Source: CAKRJP01 sp963589425 (GTDB lineage Bacteria; Bacillota; Clostridia; Lachnospirales; Lachnospiraceae). From it: a DNA stretch of 64,000 nt. The notes below the pieces were generated by a model. It saw only the letters and a program-made list of their open reading frames with translations, did not search any database and was not told where the DNA came from. Shown here piece by piece: positions 1 through 9,120 of this stretch; position 1 is the stretch's first letter; every line of letters starts with the position of its first letter. The stretch is taken from assembly GCA_963589425.1 (NCBI GenBank), contig CAVAKZ010000004.1, forward strand, positions 22,124 to 86,123. Direction: 5' to 3'. The translations under genes were made by a program, and so were the position numbers.

Positions 1-209
1 TCCTGCACTCCTGCCTCCTTGCTATCCTTTACCGGGAAGTAATAAATCTTGTCATTAATAGTGACACCATTTTCTTTTAGTCTCTCGCCCCGTTTTCCGT
101 TGGCTATGACCACAAAGTCGTCTTTTAAATGGTCTGCCAATCCGGATATAAAATAGGATCCTACCGCACCAGCTCCTATAAGAGCCACCTTCTTAATTTC
201 ATTTTCCAT
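1..209 (-). CDS. panE: 2-dehydropantoate 2-reductase-like protein, N-terminal part (runs off window)
   Basis: Only the first ~69 residues are inside the window. They begin MENEIKKVALIGAGAVGSYF, a Rossmann NAD(P)-binding start with the glycine pattern GAGAVGS typical of the ketopantoate reductase (PanE/ApbA) family, which reduces 2-dehydropantoate to pantoate for coenzyme A synthesis. The start codon lies 12 bases after the stop of the upstream sensor gene, so the two are probably co-transcribed. The substrate cannot be fixed from the N-terminus because related reductases share this fold. A Rossmann-fold reductase is clear; the PanE name is likely but not proven. Confidence 0.7.
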   Translation of the reverse strand, partial: MENEIKKVALIGAGAVGSYFISGLADHLKDDFVVIANGKRGERLKENGVTINDKIYYFPVKDSKEAGVQ

Positions 210-221
210 TCTATGGTTTCC

Positions 222-2390
222 TTATTGCTCTTCTTCCGGACTTTCTTCCTGAATTGCTATACTGTCTTTTTGAATATTTTCCTCTTTTACTATGTTTTCT
301 AATGGAAGCTGCATATAAATTCCCATACCGTTGACACTATGGGCATAAACACTTCCATGATAGTGTTCTACAATGGCCTTTACCTGGGCCAGTCCTAATC
401 CATTTCCACTGACCCGGTTAGAGCCCTGGAAATTCAGGTCAAAAATTTGTGGAAGCTCTCTGGCGGGAAGACCCTTACCATTATCCTTACATGCAATAAA
501 GATACTATCCTCTGCCTGAGATACGGTAATTACAAGATTTCCATTGCGCTGCATGTATTTCATGGAATTATCGATAATGTTCTGGATGGCAAATTCCATA
601 TAGCGCTTGTCTGCCGGATACTGGATCTTCTCACTGGAGGTAGAAACTTCTAATCGAATACCAAGCTGGCTGCACTGAGGTCTCATTTGTTCTACCACAC
701 CCTGCACCAGGCTAATAAGCTCCAACTCTTCCACTCGTTCCCTTGGAGGCAAGATACTGGTAAGATCTGTCTGGCCCATAGCCTCCTCATGTTTCTGCTT
801 GGCCTCTTCTAGGAGTCCTGTCAGAGCCTCATTTTTATTCTCTAAGCCACTAACCTCGCCCTTAAGCTCTGCAATCTTATGGGACAGCTGGCTGTTTCCT
901 TCCTGGAGACTTGTATTTTCCTGTCGAAGTCTGGCCATCTGGGCTGCGTCCTGCTTCTTTTGAATTCGCAGGTCATCCATTTCACTCTTTTTTTCTTTCC
1001 TACTACCACCAAATAGTTTCTTTTTAGACTTATCATCCAACCAGTCATCCCCGCCATCTGCACCTGAGGCAGCTAGGGATAGGGCATCCTCAGGCTTCAT
1101 ATCATCCTTAAACAATTCATCTATTTCTGAATCCCGTCTGCCAAGCTGCACCCTAAGCATAATCAGTCGGATAATCAACAGAAGGAAAATAATTGCTGCC
1201 AAACCCAGGCACAGATAAATATTATCCATAACCATCTGGTAAATTTTACCAAGAGGACCATCGTAAGATTCAGGATTTTCACTAATCAGCATAGGTTCGT
1301 CCTGGCCTTCTTCCTCCAGTTCCTGATCAATATCACACTTTTGGTAGGTCTCTTCCTCGGAGTCATACTCGTAAAAGCACTTTTCTCCCTTGCTGTCAAT
1401 GGCATAAATCAGATAATAGCCATCTTTTTCCATGTTCTGCCAAACCGGAAATTCCTTCTCATTTATGGTTAATGTGGTCTCCTGATACTTAGAAGGAAGC
1501 TCCACATTGTCATCACTTAATACCACAATGCTGGAATTCTCGGAGATAGCGATCTCCGCATAAGGTGAAAAGCTTTGCCTTTCTTTGTCATATAAAAAGA
1601 AATCTCCGGTATTTTCCTTTTCCTTATCTTTATCTTCTGACTTCGCATCCTCTGCAGGCTCTGTATCTTCAGAAGTCTCCAGGGGCTTTAAATAAGCAAG
1701 GTAAACACCGTTTGCTTCCTTATATCCCATAGAGTAGTCTTTATCCTCGTAGGTAACTGCAGCTTTTTTATAGCCTTGAGGCAGGTCTTTCTCCTCAAAA
1801 TCACTGATGGTATAGGATATATCATTGACCACTACTGTGACATCTGCATCCGCTTCCTGGTCTTTTTGGGCAGCTTCTTGCGCTTGCTTTTGGCTATCAG
1901 TCTCTTCCTGCTTCTCATCTTTATTTTCTGTATCTGCTGCAGTTTCTATTTTCGAGGCATCTCCTGCTGCAATAGTAACTGTAGAATTTCCTGCCGAGAA
2001 ATTGCAAGAGGTCTCTCCTTGCGTATTAATATTCTGTTTGCTAACCTGAATCTGGGTACCACCTTCCCTAAGAGCCTGAAAATTTATCGTAAATGTTTCT
2101 CCCTTAGCTCCGGCATTGCCTGTACAGGTTAAGGTTCCATTTCCAGAATCTGTCACCTTATCTCCTGATATAAATTTAAGAGCAGCAGTATCATAGGTCA
2201 GAATCAATTCATCTTTCACCAGGGTATCATCTGACACAGTGACCATACACTTTACTTCTACAGTTTCCCCTACTTTCGTATCAGGGTCTGAAAATTCGAT
2301 ATTTCCTGTAGCCCCATAAGTTAGGACGGGAGTCCCTGTCAGCAAAATTCCTGCACAGGCCACCATAGCCAAAATTTTTTTATATTTCAC
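222..2390 (-). CDS. Membrane sensor with extracellular cohesin-like domain and kinase-type ATPase
   Basis: A 722-residue protein. Residues 1-26 form a signal peptide. Residues ~28-140 resemble a cohesin/Ig-like fold (SDPDTKVGETVEVKC, LILTYDTAALKF). An acidic low-complexity linker follows, then a second extracytoplasmic region, one membrane helix at ~390-412, a charged coiled coil (~430-555) and a C-terminal HATPase_c domain with an N box (NIIDNSMKYMQ), G1 (DNGKGLP) and G2 (GNGLGLA). I see no HisKA-type phospho-acceptor H-E box between coiled coil and ATPase, and no response regulator beside it. It lies 51 bases after cbiC and 12 bases before the panE-like gene. An ATP-binding sensor is clear; histidine kinase activity and ligand are not. 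Confidence 0.75.
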   Translation of the reverse strand: MKYKKILAMVACAGILLTGTPVLTYGATGNIEFSDPDTKVGETVEVKCMVTVSDDTLVKDELILTYDTAALKFISGDKVTDSGNGTLTCTGNAGAKGETFTINFQALREGGTQIQVSKQNINTQGETSCNFSAGNSTVTIAAGDASKIETAADTENKDEKQEETDSQKQAQEAAQKDQEADADVTVVVNDISYTISDFEEKDLPQGYKKAAVTYEDKDYSMGYKEANGVYLAYLKPLETSEDTEPAEDAKSEDKDKEKENTGDFFLYDKERQSFSPYAEIAISENSSIVVLSDDNVELPSKYQETTLTINEKEFPVWQNMEKDGYYLIYAIDSKGEKCFYEYDSEEETYQKCDIDQELEEEGQDEPMLISENPESYDGPLGKIYQMVMDNIYLCLGLAAIIFLLLIIRLIMLRVQLGRRDSEIDELFKDDMKPEDALSLAASGADGGDDWLDDKSKKKLFGGSRKEKKSEMDDLRIQKKQDAAQMARLRQENTSLQEGNSQLSHKIAELKGEVSGLENKNEALTGLLEEAKQKHEEAMGQTDLTSILPPRERVEELELISLVQGVVEQMRPQCSQLGIRLEVSTSSEKIQYPADKRYMEFAIQNIIDNSMKYMQRNGNLVITVSQAEDSIFIACKDNGKGLPARELPQIFDLNFQGSNRVSGNGLGLAQVKAIVEHYHGSVYAHSVNGMGIYMQLPLENIVKEENIQKDSIAIQEESPEEEQ

Positions 2391-2441
2391 GGATAAAACC
2401 CTCCTTCTTTCCTTCCCGTTTAGGCGTTCACTTGCCCATTA

Positions 2442-3083
2442 TTATAGGCTATAAATCAATGCATTGCAAATACAGGCTGCAATATTGCTGCCCCCTTTTC
2501 GTCCTTTTGCCACAATATATGGGACCTTATTTTGAGACATAATCAGTTCCTTGGCCGGCTCCACATTTACAAAGCCCACCGGCACACCAATCACAAGCTC
2601 CGGACAGATTCTTCCTTCTTCTATTAACTCATACAAACGGATCAAGGCTGTAGGGGCATTTCCTATGGCGATAATGAGGGGTTCTTTTAACTGACAAGCC
2701 TTGTCCATGCTAGCCACCGCCCTGGTAGTGCCATTTTCTTTTGCTTTTTTTGCCACGTCCTCATCAGACATAAAGCAATAAAGCTGTCCGCCGAAACTCT
2801 CCAACCGCTTCTTATTAATGCCGGACTTTCCCATATTGGTGTCTGTGAGAATAGAAGCACCTTTTTTTATAACCTCCAAGGCCCTATCTATGGCATTCTC
2901 CGAAAAGACCAGGTTTTTCGCATAATCAAAATCTGCACTGGTATGAATGCATCGCATGGTAATAGGAGCTTGCTTTTTGGGAAGAACAATTCCCATTTCC
3001 CTTAGCTTTTGACCAATGATTTCAAAACTGCGCTTTTCTATATCTTCCGGAAGTACATGTTCAAACTTTATCTCCTCATCCAT
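2442..3083 (-). CDS. cbiC: Cobalt-precorrin-8 methylmutase CbiC
   Basis: 213 residues, normal for the family. CbiC moves the C11 methyl group to C12, turning cobalt-precorrin-8 into cobyrinate. The conserved block around TMRCIHTSADF carries the catalytic histidine, followed by TDTNMGKSGI and the C-terminal VGVPVGFVNVEPAKE segment. It is the last recognised cobalamin gene of the run, two bases after the stop of cbiP. The start is the first ATG of the frame and lies just behind the cbiP stop, so translation is probably coupled. Confidence 0.93.
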   Translation of the reverse strand: MDEEIKFEHVLPEDIEKRSFEIIGQKLREMGIVLPKKQAPITMRCIHTSADFDYAKNLVFSENAIDRALEVIKKGASILTDTNMGKSGINKKRLESFGGQLYCFMSDEDVAKKAKENGTTRAVASMDKACQLKEPLIIAIGNAPTALIRLYELIEEGRICPELVIGVPVGFVNVEPAKELIMSQNKVPYIVAKGRKGGSNIAACICNALIYSL

Positions 3084-3085
3084 AC

Positions 3086-4618
3086 TTAAGCCTCCCTTCC
3101 TTCTAAAATCTTATATATTTTCTCCATATCCAGGTGCTTCCTAAGTTCCTGAGCCAGGAGGTCATATTGACTTTCTTTAAAGGCCTTATAGTCCATACCT
3201 GCATGGTCTAAAGAAACCATAGCTTCCATTCCTTTTTTCTCTGTCAATATGGTAAGGATTCCATGGTTTACTTCCTCGGAATCAAAAATTCCATGGACGT
3301 AAGTTCCGTAAATATTTCCCATGTTTCTGCCATCGAAAGAAGATTCTTTTGTAATTTCATCTTTTATTTGGGTCATTTCTGGCAGGGCTTGGGAGGAAGA
3401 ATCCTTGCTCTCTCCCATGTGGATTTCATAGCCTTCAAAGGTCACTCCCTCTAATTTTTTCAGGTCTCCCTCCAAAGGAAGAAACTTTCCTGTGACTCTA
3501 GTCCTTCTTTTCTCTCCTAAAAACCTTGTGTTCATGGGAAGCAGCTTCATAGCTGCCACACTTGCGCCAGCCGGGGATTCCAACTTCATAGGATCTTCCA
3601 AGGACTCTCCCAACATTTGATATCCTCCGCAGATACCAAAAATCACACAGCCTGCTGCTGCCTGCTTTAGGATAGCAGCCTCCAAGCCATTCTGCCGCAT
3701 CCAGAGAAGATCCTCAATGGTATTTTTTGTTCCCGGCAGAATAATCATATCCGGATGCCTTAGATCCCTTGCTCTTGAAACATAACGAAGATTTATTCCC
3801 CTTGTATTTTCCAAAACCTGAAAATCTGTAAAATTTGAGATTCTAGGGAAACGAATCACTACGACATCCACCCAGCCATCTTCCGAGCTTTTGCTAAATC
3901 GTTCGCTAAGACTGTCCTCATCTTCAATTTCCACCTGCATATAAGGTGCCACTCCCACTACTGGAACATGTGCTCTTTCTTCTAGCATCTGGATTCCCGG
4001 ATCCAAAATAGTCTTATCTCCTCTGAATTTATTAATAATAAGGCCTTTGACCCTCTCCTTTTCTTCCTCCTCTAAAAGCATTAAGGTTCCAAGAAGTTGG
4101 GCGAAAACCCCTCCCCTGTCAATATCTCCCACCAATAAGACAGGGGCATCCACTAATTTAGCCAGGCCCATATTTACGATATCATCGCTTTTTAAATTGA
4201 TTTCTGCAGGACTTCCTGCACCTTCTATGACAATAAGGTCAAATTCTTCCTCCAAGGAATGAAAAGCCTTTAAAATATCAGGAATTAGTTTCTTTTTATA
4301 GGCAAAATAATCTTTTGCTCTCATATTTCCTAAGACTTCCCCATTTACAATTACCTGAGACCCTACATCATTGGTAGGCTTTAACAAAATAGGATTCATA
4401 GCCACCGAAGGGGCAATTCCTGCCGCCTCTGCCTGGACCACCTGGGCTCTTCCCATCTCCAGACCCTCTTCCGTGATAAAGGAATTCAGGGCCATATTTT
4501 GCGATTTAAAAGGAGCTACCTTATAGCCGTCCTGACGAAAGATCCTGCACAGGCCCGCACAGATCAAACTTTTCCCAGCATTTGACATGGTTCCCTGTAT
4601 CATAATTTTCTTAGCCAT
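3086..4618 (-). CDS. cbiP: Cobyric acid synthase CbiP
   Basis: 510 residues, usual for CbiP/CobQ. It amidates side chains b, d, e and g of adenosyl-cobyrinate a,c-diamide using glutamine and ATP. The N-terminal dethiobiotin-synthase-like P-loop region begins MIQGTMSNAGKSLICAGL. The C-terminal class I glutamine amidotransferase domain (~250-490) shows the nucleophile elbow FGICGGYQML with its cysteine and a late YVHGIFD histidine. It overlaps cobD by 8 bases and abuts cbiC, both typical of tight translational coupling. Confidence 0.95.
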   Translation of the reverse strand: MAKKIMIQGTMSNAGKSLICAGLCRIFRQDGYKVAPFKSQNMALNSFITEEGLEMGRAQVVQAEAAGIAPSVAMNPILLKPTNDVGSQVIVNGEVLGNMRAKDYFAYKKKLIPDILKAFHSLEEEFDLIVIEGAGSPAEINLKSDDIVNMGLAKLVDAPVLLVGDIDRGGVFAQLLGTLMLLEEEEKERVKGLIINKFRGDKTILDPGIQMLEERAHVPVVGVAPYMQVEIEDEDSLSERFSKSSEDGWVDVVVIRFPRISNFTDFQVLENTRGINLRYVSRARDLRHPDMIILPGTKNTIEDLLWMRQNGLEAAILKQAAAGCVIFGICGGYQMLGESLEDPMKLESPAGASVAAMKLLPMNTRFLGEKRRTRVTGKFLPLEGDLKKLEGVTFEGYEIHMGESKDSSSQALPEMTQIKDEITKESSFDGRNMGNIYGTYVHGIFDSEEVNHGILTILTEKKGMEAMVSLDHAGMDYKAFKESQYDLLAQELRKHLDMEKIYKILEGREA

Positions 4619-5738
4619 TTATTCTTCCTTTCCCTGCGGCCTTATTTAGCCATTGGATGAGCTTCTCATTCTCCTGCCTGCTTTTAATTGCAATTCGATA
4701 ATCTCCCTTTGAAAGTCCCGGATAATTACTGCAGTCTCGAATAAGAATTTGATCAGCCAAAAGCCTGTGGTATAACTCTCCATAAATCTCTTGATTATCT
4801 TCTTCAATAGAGAAAAAGATGTAATTTGCCTTAGATCCATAGATATGAAATCCCAAATCTTTCAATTCTTGAATCATCCAAATCTTCTCTTTATTTAGAT
4901 ACTCTTTTGTTTCTTTTAAATAGTCCTCCGGGGCTTTTAAAGCTTCCTCTCCACAAACTTGAGCCAAGCTAGAAACATGCCAGCTAGGAAGGCCCTCCTC
5001 CATCTTCTTCAGCAAGTCCTCCTGACAGCTAATCATATAGCCTAAGCGAAGTCCCGGCATAGCAAAGATTTTTGTAAAGGCTTTTAAAATAAATAAATTG
5101 GGATACTCTTTATAGTAGGCCAGGGCTTCATAGGATTTTGCATCCTCTAAAAAATCTAAAAAACACTCATCTAAAAGCACCGGAATATAGTATTTTTCAG
5201 CTAGGTTTAAAATCCTTCTTAAAAGATTCTCTTCTATCACTTCCCCTACAGGGTTTCCCGGATTACAAAGAAAGATCATGCCAAGGTCCGGTGTAATATA
5301 ATTCAAAATATCTTCTTTTAGCTTAAAGCCATTTTCCCTAAGACAACTGTAATAGCGACAATCAGCACTCACAAATTTTAAAGCTCTTTCATATTCAGAA
5401 AATGCCGGCTCCACAAGAAGAGCCTTTTGGGGCTTTATGTTCTCTACAAGGCTGTAGATTAATTCCGCCGCCCCATTCCCACAGATAATATGTTGTGGCC
5501 CTAGCTTTTCATAAGAGGCAATAGCTTCTCTTAGCTTTTTGCAGCTAGGATCCGGATAATGCACAATGTCCATGCAATGTTCCTGCAAGGCCCTTATCAC
5601 AGACCTTGGCGGTCCTAAAGGATTGGTATTTACAGAAAAATCTACCTGCACCGGATGGCTGTAAATATCTCCACCGTGAAGAGGAGTATGCTTTTTTTCA
5701 GATTGTAACTGTTTCTTATTCAAGGATCCATTCTCCAT
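4611..5738 (-). CDS. cobD: Threonine-phosphate decarboxylase CobD (class I/II aminotransferase fold)
   Basis: 375 residues. PLP enzyme of the HisC-like family. CobD decarboxylates L-threonine O-3-phosphate to (R)-1-amino-2-propanol phosphate, the linker joining the nucleotide loop to cobyric acid. Visible signs are DFSVNTNPLGPP near the N-terminus, GNGAAELIY, FLCNPGNPVGEVI, and the PLP-lysine region LKAFTKIFAMPGLRLGY. HisC is the main alternative, but the position between cbiB and cbiP and the GGDIY-containing start support CobD. It overlaps cbiP by 8 bases. Confidence 0.88.
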   Translation of the reverse strand: MENGSLNKKQLQSEKKHTPLHGGDIYSHPVQVDFSVNTNPLGPPRSVIRALQEHCMDIVHYPDPSCKKLREAIASYEKLGPQHIICGNGAAELIYSLVENIKPQKALLVEPAFSEYERALKFVSADCRYYSCLRENGFKLKEDILNYITPDLGMIFLCNPGNPVGEVIEENLLRRILNLAEKYYIPVLLDECFLDFLEDAKSYEALAYYKEYPNLFILKAFTKIFAMPGLRLGYMISCQEDLLKKMEEGLPSWHVSSLAQVCGEEALKAPEDYLKETKEYLNKEKIWMIQELKDLGFHIYGSKANYIFFSIEEDNQEIYGELYHRLLADQILIRDCSNYPGLSKGDYRIAIKSRQENEKLIQWLNKAAGKGRING

Positions 5739-5767
5739 TTACTTAACTCCCCTTATGAAAAAGAGTT

Positions 5768-6754
5768 TTAAACATTTCTTAAGATGCAAAATTTAGTTAT
5801 CCACATAATGATCCAGGCCAGTATGCAGGTCCCATATAGCAATTTGTGAGATCTTCGTATATCCTGGATTTCAATCTCTCGAAGGGGGTCTCCTATGGTT
5901 GGTTTTTGATATAGTTGTCCAAAATACCAGGCATCCCCTGCCAATTGCACCCTTAAAGCTCCTGCCATAACAGCCTCTGTCTGAGCTGCGTTTGGACTTT
6001 TATGATTTTTTCTGTCTCTTTTATAGATTTTTATGGCGTTTTTCATATCAAATCCTAAAAGTCCACTGGCTAGTATCATAAAAAGAGCTGCCAATCTGGC
6101 CGGAATAAAATTTACTATATCATCGAATCTTGCAGCTGCAGTCCCAAAATACTTATAGGTCTCATTTTTATAGCCAATCATAGAGTCCATGGTATTTACC
6201 GCCTTGTAGGCCCATCCCAAACTAGCTCCACCAATCATCATATAAAAAAGAGGGGCAACAATGCCGTCAGAGGTATTTTCTGCCACCGTTTCCACACAGG
6301 CTTTCACCACTCCAGTTTCACTGAGGCTTTCCGTGTCTCTGCCTACAATCATAGATACAGCCTTCCTTCCTGCATCCAAGCCATCCTTTAAAGCAAGATA
6401 AACCTTATCGCTTTCATCCTTCAAAGACTTAGTAGCAAGAATCTGATAGCACATAAAACTCTCCACCAAAATTCCCAAGGCAAAATGTAGGCTATAGCAA
6501 AGTCTTAGGACTCCATAGGGCACAACAGTGCTTATGCTAAGCACCACCAACACCAAGAGGCTTCCCCCTATCCGCTGGCCTATTTTATTCTTGGATAAAA
6601 AGCTTCTTATAATTTTTTCCATCCGGGAAATCAAGGCTCCGATCAGCCTCACCGGATGATACATCCATCGGGGATCCCCCAAGATCAGGTCCAATACAAA
6701 TCCTGCCATCACCGGCAGCATAGGCCTCCACAAGTAAGTCATATCCTTCTCCAT
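5768..6754 (-). CDS. cbiB: Adenosylcobinamide-phosphate synthase CbiB
   Basis: 328 residues, integral membrane protein. CbiB attaches aminopropanol phosphate to adenosylcobyric acid. The family signature FVLDLILGDPRWMYHPVRLI sits near the N-terminus, so the upstream start is needed even though it makes the gene overlap the 3' end of cobC by 170 bases. Later conserved parts include the VAENTSDGIVAPLFY stretch and the RSHKLLYG end. Several hydrophobic helices fit an inner-membrane location. Confidence 0.92.
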   Translation of the reverse strand: MEKDMTYLWRPMLPVMAGFVLDLILGDPRWMYHPVRLIGALISRMEKIIRSFLSKNKIGQRIGGSLLVLVVLSISTVVPYGVLRLCYSLHFALGILVESFMCYQILATKSLKDESDKVYLALKDGLDAGRKAVSMIVGRDTESLSETGVVKACVETVAENTSDGIVAPLFYMMIGGASLGWAYKAVNTMDSMIGYKNETYKYFGTAAARFDDIVNFIPARLAALFMILASGLLGFDMKNAIKIYKRDRKNHKSPNAAQTEAVMAGALRVQLAGDAWYFGQLYQKPTIGDPLREIEIQDIRRSHKLLYGTCILAWIIMWITKFCILRNV

Positions 6755-7277
6755 TTTCTATCTGATAATCATAATAAGTTCCCTTAGGGCAGCCATAAGC
6801 TTCCATAATACTCATAATGGTCCCCCCATGAACAAGGGCTGCCACCCTAGAAAGCTGTAAGTCCAGACACTGTTTTACCATCTGCTCAAAGCAAAGAAGG
6901 CTTCTTTTTTGAAAGGCTTCTCTACTTTCTCCTTCTGGAAAGGGCAAGCTTCCTCCGCTATCCACCCACTCTTGATATGCCCTACAATCTGAAAGCTCCA
7001 GATAATTTTTTCCTTCAAATATCCCAAAATCACACTCTCTGAAATCTGTAAGAATCTGAAGATCTCTCCCCGGATAAATCAAGTGTGCCGTCTCTATGCA
7101 CCGCTTCATAGGACTTGCAAAAATCTTCTGAACATCCGGATACTTTCTATGTAATTTTAAAAGTTTACATTTTCCTTCTTCACAGAGAGATTCATCAGTA
7201 CGACCTATGTATCTTTTTTTAAGGTTTCCCTGGGTCAAGCCATGACGGATCAAAAAAATATGTATTTTCATCTTCAT
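6585..7277 (-). CDS. cobC: Alpha-ribazole phosphatase-like histidine phosphatase CobC
   Basis: 230 residues, histidine phosphatase superfamily. The RHG signature is IFLIRHGLTQGN, with ASPMKRCIETA, FPEGESREAF and the second catalytic histidine in ALVHGGTIM. In cobalamin synthesis it removes the 5'-phosphate from alpha-ribazole phosphate or cobalamin phosphate. The phosphatase fold ends near residue ~180; the last ~55 residues are read out of frame through the beginning of cbiB and have no family counterpart. The start overlaps the previous gene by 4 bases. The CobC role rests on context, since the fold alone does not set the substrate. Confidence 0.8.
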   Translation of the reverse strand: MKMKIHIFLIRHGLTQGNLKKRYIGRTDESLCEEGKCKLLKLHRKYPDVQKIFASPMKRCIETAHLIYPGRDLQILTDFRECDFGIFEGKNYLELSDCRAYQEWVDSGGSLPFPEGESREAFQKRSLLCFEQMVKQCLDLQLSRVAALVHGGTIMSIMEAYGCPKGTYYDYQIENGEGYDLLVEAYAAGDGRICIGPDLGGSPMDVSSGEADRSLDFPDGKNYKKLFIQE

Positions 7278-7687
7278 TTGATTCGAACTCCAATTCCACA
7301 GATTACCCGGTAAACTTCTTCTGCTTCAGAGGCCAGGCCTGTACAGACTCTTCCCACCTGTTCCCTGTAGCTTCTCTCACCTAGGTCCAAAGGAACAATG
7401 CCATAGCCAATTTCATCTGTAACTATGATTAAATCCGGATTCTTCTTAAGCAGGTCTTTTGCAAAATCTTTCGGAAGATCCTCTGGATTTAAAAACCTGG
7501 CAACATATCTATGAAAATGATAGATTCCGACGCAGTGATAGATTTCTTCTTTATCGCACTTGTCTCCATCAACCCATTCCTTCAGGTTTTCCTTCTCCTT
7601 TTCTATTGGATCCCTATAAGTTTTCCACAAATGTTCCTTGGCCCAGGCAAGTTTTCCCTGATAGGCCCCTCCAATTACCATCTTCAT
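7274..7687 (-). CDS. Short CobU-like protein (second adenosylcobinamide kinase paralogue)
   Basis: 137 residues. It has a P-loop-like start (MVIGGAYQGK), a central TDEIGYGIVPLD block and a GRVCTGLASEAEEVYRVICG end, all patterns of CobU, the bifunctional adenosylcobinamide kinase/guanylyltransferase. It is clearly shorter than the canonical CobU encoded at 8533-9120 in the same operon. The P-loop GGAYQGK ends in K without the usual S/T, so catalytic competence is uncertain. It sits between cobS and cobC with a 4-base overlap to cobC. Probably a diverged paralogue with an accessory or regulatory job in the nucleotide-loop branch. Confidence 0.7.
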   Translation of the reverse strand: MKMVIGGAYQGKLAWAKEHLWKTYRDPIEKEKENLKEWVDGDKCDKEEIYHCVGIYHFHRYVARFLNPEDLPKDFAKDLLKKNPDLIIVTDEIGYGIVPLDLGERSYREQVGRVCTGLASEAEEVYRVICGIGVRIK

Positions 7688-7723
7688 CTACTTCTTAACC
7701 TCTATCCCAAAACTAAATTCCTG

Positions 7724-8509
7724 TTACAAAGATGTACAAATCACAGCCGCCAAAGCCATCAAAAGCTCTGTAAGCTGCAGAAAATATCCTGCCAAATCTC
7801 CGGTGATTCCTCCGAATTTGTCCAGAGCCATATGATGATAATATCCATAAACCAGAAAAGCAGTTGCAAGCACTGCTGCTCCAGAGATTCCCCCAAGCCA
7901 AACAAGAAGAAGCCCTACCACAATGATATAGGCAAGCAAGAAGACTTGGTCCACTTTTTCTTTTGCATTGTCTGAGAAGGTAGCCACAGAACCTTCCCCG
8001 GATTTTCTGGCCTGAGGAAATCGAAGTACAGAAAGACCTGACAAGGCTCTGGATAAAATAAATCCTAGGGAGATTATTTTTATAGATCTGTCATTTACAG
8101 AAGAATAAATTCCAAGATCTGCCACTAAATATAGGCCGCAGGATATAATTGCAAAGGCTCCTGTATGAGGGTCCTTTAAAATCTCTAGTCTCCTCTCCTT
8201 AGGCTGGTAGGAGCTGATGGCATCCATGGTATCTAGGAATCCATCCATGTGAATGCCCCCGGTAATAAGAAATGGAAGCAAGACAAAAATCGACGTCCAA
8301 AAGCAGTTAGACAGGCTGCTGCCATGAAATTCTAGGGCTAGCATGAGATGATACATAAGCAGCATAGCTCCACCGATCACTGCCCCGATCAAGGGAAAAA
8401 AGCACATTGTATGAGCCATATTTTCCTTAGTCCAATCTGCTTTTGGCATAGGAATTCTGCTATACATTGAAAAAGATATTTTAAAACTATTCCACCATCT
8501 ATTGATCAT
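7724..8509 (-). CDS. cobS: Adenosylcobinamide-GDP ribazoletransferase (cobalamin synthase) CobS
   Basis: 261 residues, polytopic membrane enzyme joining adenosylcobinamide-GDP with alpha-ribazole (phosphate). Family marks are the N-terminal SFSMYSRIPMP, the acidic metal-binding stretch GGIHMDGFLDTMDAI, and KDPHTGAFAII. The C-terminal part is strongly hydrophobic, ending in a short helix. It lies between cobU and the short CobU-like gene. Confidence 0.93.
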   Translation of the reverse strand: MINRWWNSFKISFSMYSRIPMPKADWTKENMAHTMCFFPLIGAVIGGAMLLMYHLMLALEFHGSSLSNCFWTSIFVLLPFLITGGIHMDGFLDTMDAISSYQPKERRLEILKDPHTGAFAIISCGLYLVADLGIYSSVNDRSIKIISLGFILSRALSGLSVLRFPQARKSGEGSVATFSDNAKEKVDQVFLLAYIIVVGLLLVWLGGISGAAVLATAFLVYGYYHHMALDKFGGITGDLAGYFLQLTELLMALAAVICTSL

Positions 8510-8532
8510 GATTATTCCCGCTTATTTCTTTT

Positions 8533-9120
8533 CTAGCCATTATGGGGTCCCTGGCTTTCCTTGATTTTTATAGGGATCCCATATACTACTTCCGTCACTA
8601 AATCTGCCTGCTTGGCCAGAGCCTGATTGATTTTTCCAAGAAGCTCTTGATAAGTCCTAGTCTCTGCAGGATAGGCAATTCCATCTAAAGTCACCTCGTT
8701 GCTGACAATAAGAAGACGATCAGTCTGTTTTCTTAGGTTTTCCACCCCCAGTAGGACCTCCTCCAGCACCAAGTCTTCCCTCCTCATAGAACCATCCGGT
8801 AGGTAAAGCTCATTTGCCACAAGATTAGACATACACTCTAAAAGGATTCCGCCAAAATTTTGCCCTGTTTCCTGGAAAGCATTTAATTTCTTTAGATCCT
8901 TGTAACATTCTATTGTCAAAAAGCCTTTGGAAGAACGCATCTTCCTGTGCCTCTTTATCCGTTCTTTTGCTTCCTCTCCGTAGGGTTCCATAGTAGCTAT
9001 ATAAAGATAAGTTTCCTCTCTCTGGATAAGCCTTGACTCCTTATTTTCTTTACCGATCAGCCAGTTTTCTCCATATTCCGATTTTCCACTTCCGCTACCG
9101 CCGGTGATTAGATGAAGCAT
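8533..9120 (-). CDS. cobU: Adenosylcobinamide kinase / guanylyltransferase CobU
   Basis: 195 residues from the start chosen here (MLHLITGGSGSGKSEYGENW). The P-loop GGSGSGKS is canonical, and the following YIATMEPYGEEAKERIKRH and ILLECMSNLVANELY blocks match CobU, which phosphorylates adenosylcobinamide and transfers GMP to it. The frame is open upstream to 9147, but the CobU fold begins right at this ATG and a GAGG motif precedes it. It overlaps the end of cobT by about 26 bases. Confidence 0.93.
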   Translation of the reverse strand: MLHLITGGSGSGKSEYGENWLIGKENKESRLIQREETYLYIATMEPYGEEAKERIKRHRKMRSSKGFLTIECYKDLKKLNAFQETGQNFGGILLECMSNLVANELYLPDGSMRREDLVLEEVLLGVENLRKQTDRLLIVSNEVTLDGIAYPAETRTYQELLGKINQALAKQADLVTEVVYGIPIKIKESQGPHNG

